A stretch of 64,000 nt of DNA from Chitinophagaceae bacterium (GTDB taxonomy: Bacteria; Bacteroidota; Bacteroidia; Chitinophagales; UBA10324), in assembly GCA_016717285.1 (NCBI GenBank), contig JADKFU010000002.1, forward strand, positions 248,001-312,000, written 5' to 3'. This document shows positions 63,173 through 64,000 of this stretch, piece after piece. The number at the start of each line of letters is the position of its first letter. Positions within the stretch are counted from its first letter, which is position 1. Below the pieces are notes generated by a model. It worked only from the letters and a program-made list of their open reading frames with translations, was not told the DNA's origin and made no database searches. The translations under genes were made by a program, and so were the position numbers.

Positions 63173-63203
63173 CTTTTTAAAAATATAATGTTGATGCCCC
63201 CAT

Positions 63204-63378
63204 TAGACACGGATTTGTAATCCGTGTCTACTGAGTTGAGGGATTTTTAATCCAGGATTGAGTTCCGTTGGATATCATATAGGTGGCAAAAGATTGATGA
63301 ACATTAAATTCCTGGAATAATGGATCATATGATTGGATTGAAAATCCAAATACTCAACCGGATTGGATTAAAAATCCC
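63204..63378. repeat. Palindromic REP/MITE-like element
   Basis: A perfect 12-bp hairpin TAGACACGGATT (63204-63215) with AATCCGTGTCTA (63219-63230) and a three-base loop, followed by GGGATTTTTAATCC (63240-63253), which recurs inverted as GGATTAAAAATCCC (63365-63378). Confidence 0.65.
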
Positions 63379-63437
63379 GACCAGCGTAGTATCATATCCG
63401 GACCAACGGGTGTAATGGTTGCAAAGACTGTGGCAAC

Positions 63438-63463
63438 AAAAAAGCCTCCCGAAGGAAGCTTTT
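63438..63463 (-). terminator. Terminator of the Fic gene
   Basis: Stem AAAAGCCTCC (63440-63449) with GGAAGCTTTT (63454-63463), one mismatch and a CGAA tetraloop. The A run at 63438-63443 reads as T on the minus strand, 30 bases past the Fic stop. Confidence 0.75.
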
Positions 63464-63494
63464 AAATGTATTTGAAATGAATTGTTGCTGTACC

Positions 63495-64000
63495 TTATGA
63501 CCTTGCAAAAGCCAGCAGCAAACTGTAATCGCCTTTATCGGCAGTTTTAACGGCTTGGAGGTAGGCTGTTCGGGTATCGCCTTCGCTGGAAAGATTGGCA
63601 GCGCCCCAACTAAAAACAGGCTGCTTGTATATCTTTTCGATGATAATATCGGCCATTAACCGACTATGCCGCCCGTTACCGTTTGGAAAGCAATGAATAC
63701 TTACAATGCGGTGCTTGAACCTTACAGCAATTTCATCAGGTGGGTAGGTGTGTTTTTCGTGCCAATACTTAGCATCATCGAGCAGGTATTTAAGGTCGGT
63801 TGGTATTTGCCATTTGTCAACCCCAATATTCTTGTTGGTTTTCCGGAACTCACCTGCCCATGCCCATACATCAGCATACATCCGCTTATGTACTGTGCGT
63901 ATAAAGTCTTCGGTAAAAATCACCTCTGGCTTAAAGGAACGCCCTAATGTCCATTGCACCGCCTGTTCGATATTCTGTTGTTCAAACTCATCCAACTCGC
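63495..64000 (-). CDS. Fic/DOC protein, mobile mystery protein B type (5' end outside window)
   Basis: A Fic-fold protein truncated by the window edge; at least 167 residues are visible. The Fic core reads FKHRIVSIHCFPNGNGRHSR, so the usual HPF is HCF and the acidic residue before GNGR is Asn. DEFEQQNIEQAVQW at the start and VWAWAGEFRKTNKNIG are typical of mobile mystery protein B, which is usually found with a helix-turn-helix partner (mobile mystery protein A) upstream; that partner would lie outside this window. Members are about 200 residues. The enzyme may transfer AMP or another nucleotide to a target. It probably forms a toxin-antitoxin-like pair. Confidence 0.85.
   Translation of the reverse strand, partial: ELDEFEQQNIEQAVQWTLGRSFKPEVIFTEDFIRTVHKRMYADVWAWAGEFRKTNKNIGVDKWQIPTDLKYLLDDAKYWHEKHTYPPDEIAVRFKHRIVSIHCFPNGNGRHSRLMADIIIEKIYKQPVFSWGAANLSSEGDTRTAYLQAVKTADKGDYSLLLAFARS

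Larger units (their letters stand above)
62803..63494. other. Intergenic with homopolymer artefact and palindromes
   Basis: About 692 bases. The region 62905-63172 is nearly all long runs of G, C, A and T and is considered separately as suspected assembly error. The segment 63204-63378 holds a palindromic element. Otherwise no gene is seen. Confidence 0.5.

Noticed and set aside
62789..63210. Two minus-strand open frames encoding proline, glycine and phenylalanine runs
   Set aside because: They consist of translated homopolymers in the suspected artefact, with no normal protein composition.

Overview
The window reads as a chromosomal segment of an uncultured or environmental member of the Bacteroidota, probably near Chitinophagales/Sphingobacteriales, although the exact order cannot be fixed from the sequence. 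The evidence is eight proteins with signal peptides and type IX secretion (T9SS) style C-terminal sorting tails, a LytS/LytTR two-component pair with a TPR-containing sensor, an AraC regulator with a multi-pass membrane N-terminus, a DUF2490-type outer-membrane barrel, SPII lipoproteins, moderate-to-low GC content and intergenic palindromic repeats of a type common in this phylum. No rRNA, tRNA, CRISPR array or intact insertion sequence was found.

Layout. 1-2000: lysine (lysA) and folate (folK) biosynthesis. 2435-8770: two paralogous secreted beta-propeller (SBBP-repeat) T9SS cargo proteins. 8812-13375: a tightly packed five-gene run (P-loop NTPase, ABC half-transporter with eroded catalytic residues, small lipoprotein, YD-like repeat protein, outer-membrane barrel); this is the best candidate for an undescribed system. 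13528-20235: isoaspartyl peptidase/asparaginase, a citrate synthase of the mitochondrial type, an AraC regulator and a lipoprotein arylsulfatase. 20375-22371: GtrA, YqaE/Pmp3 and a T9SS cargo protein, with a hairpin element between direct repeats. 22736-35029, all on the minus strand: a 2871-residue NHL-propeller adhesin, a stand-alone receiver domain, and a LytTR response regulator next to its TPR histidine kinase. 35248-37370: a pentapeptide-repeat protein with a Rossmann/TIR-like tail, then a cyclophilin of strikingly eukaryotic type. 37789-45763: a propeller T9SS protein, a GH106-like rhamnosidase, a DUF433/PIN-like toxin-antitoxin pair, a GH28 polygalacturonase and a DUF6973-like lipoprotein. 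46664-57363: membrane pentapeptide protein, T9SS sulfatase, VOC, cupin, zinc alcohol dehydrogenase, lipoprotein, GH37-type trehalase and AsmA-like protein. 57850-61776: tandem duplicate T9SS proteins. 62428-64000: lipoprotein, homopolymer-rich sequence that looks like an assembly artefact, a palindromic element and a Fic (mobile mystery protein B) gene running off the end.

How it fits together. Much of the window builds a cell-surface and secreted repertoire: giant propeller proteins for adhesion or structure, and enzymes (sulfatases, GH28, GH106-like, GH37) for plant or algal polysaccharides. The LytS/LytTR pair and AraC regulator are candidate local regulators. Core-metabolism genes (lysA, folK, citrate synthase) are scattered between them. 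Dispersed repeats sit at 42.1-42.5, 45.9-46.5 and 61.8-62.4 kb, two copies apparently carrying different inserted palindromic elements. Statements about families come from recognition of motifs by eye; no database search was run.
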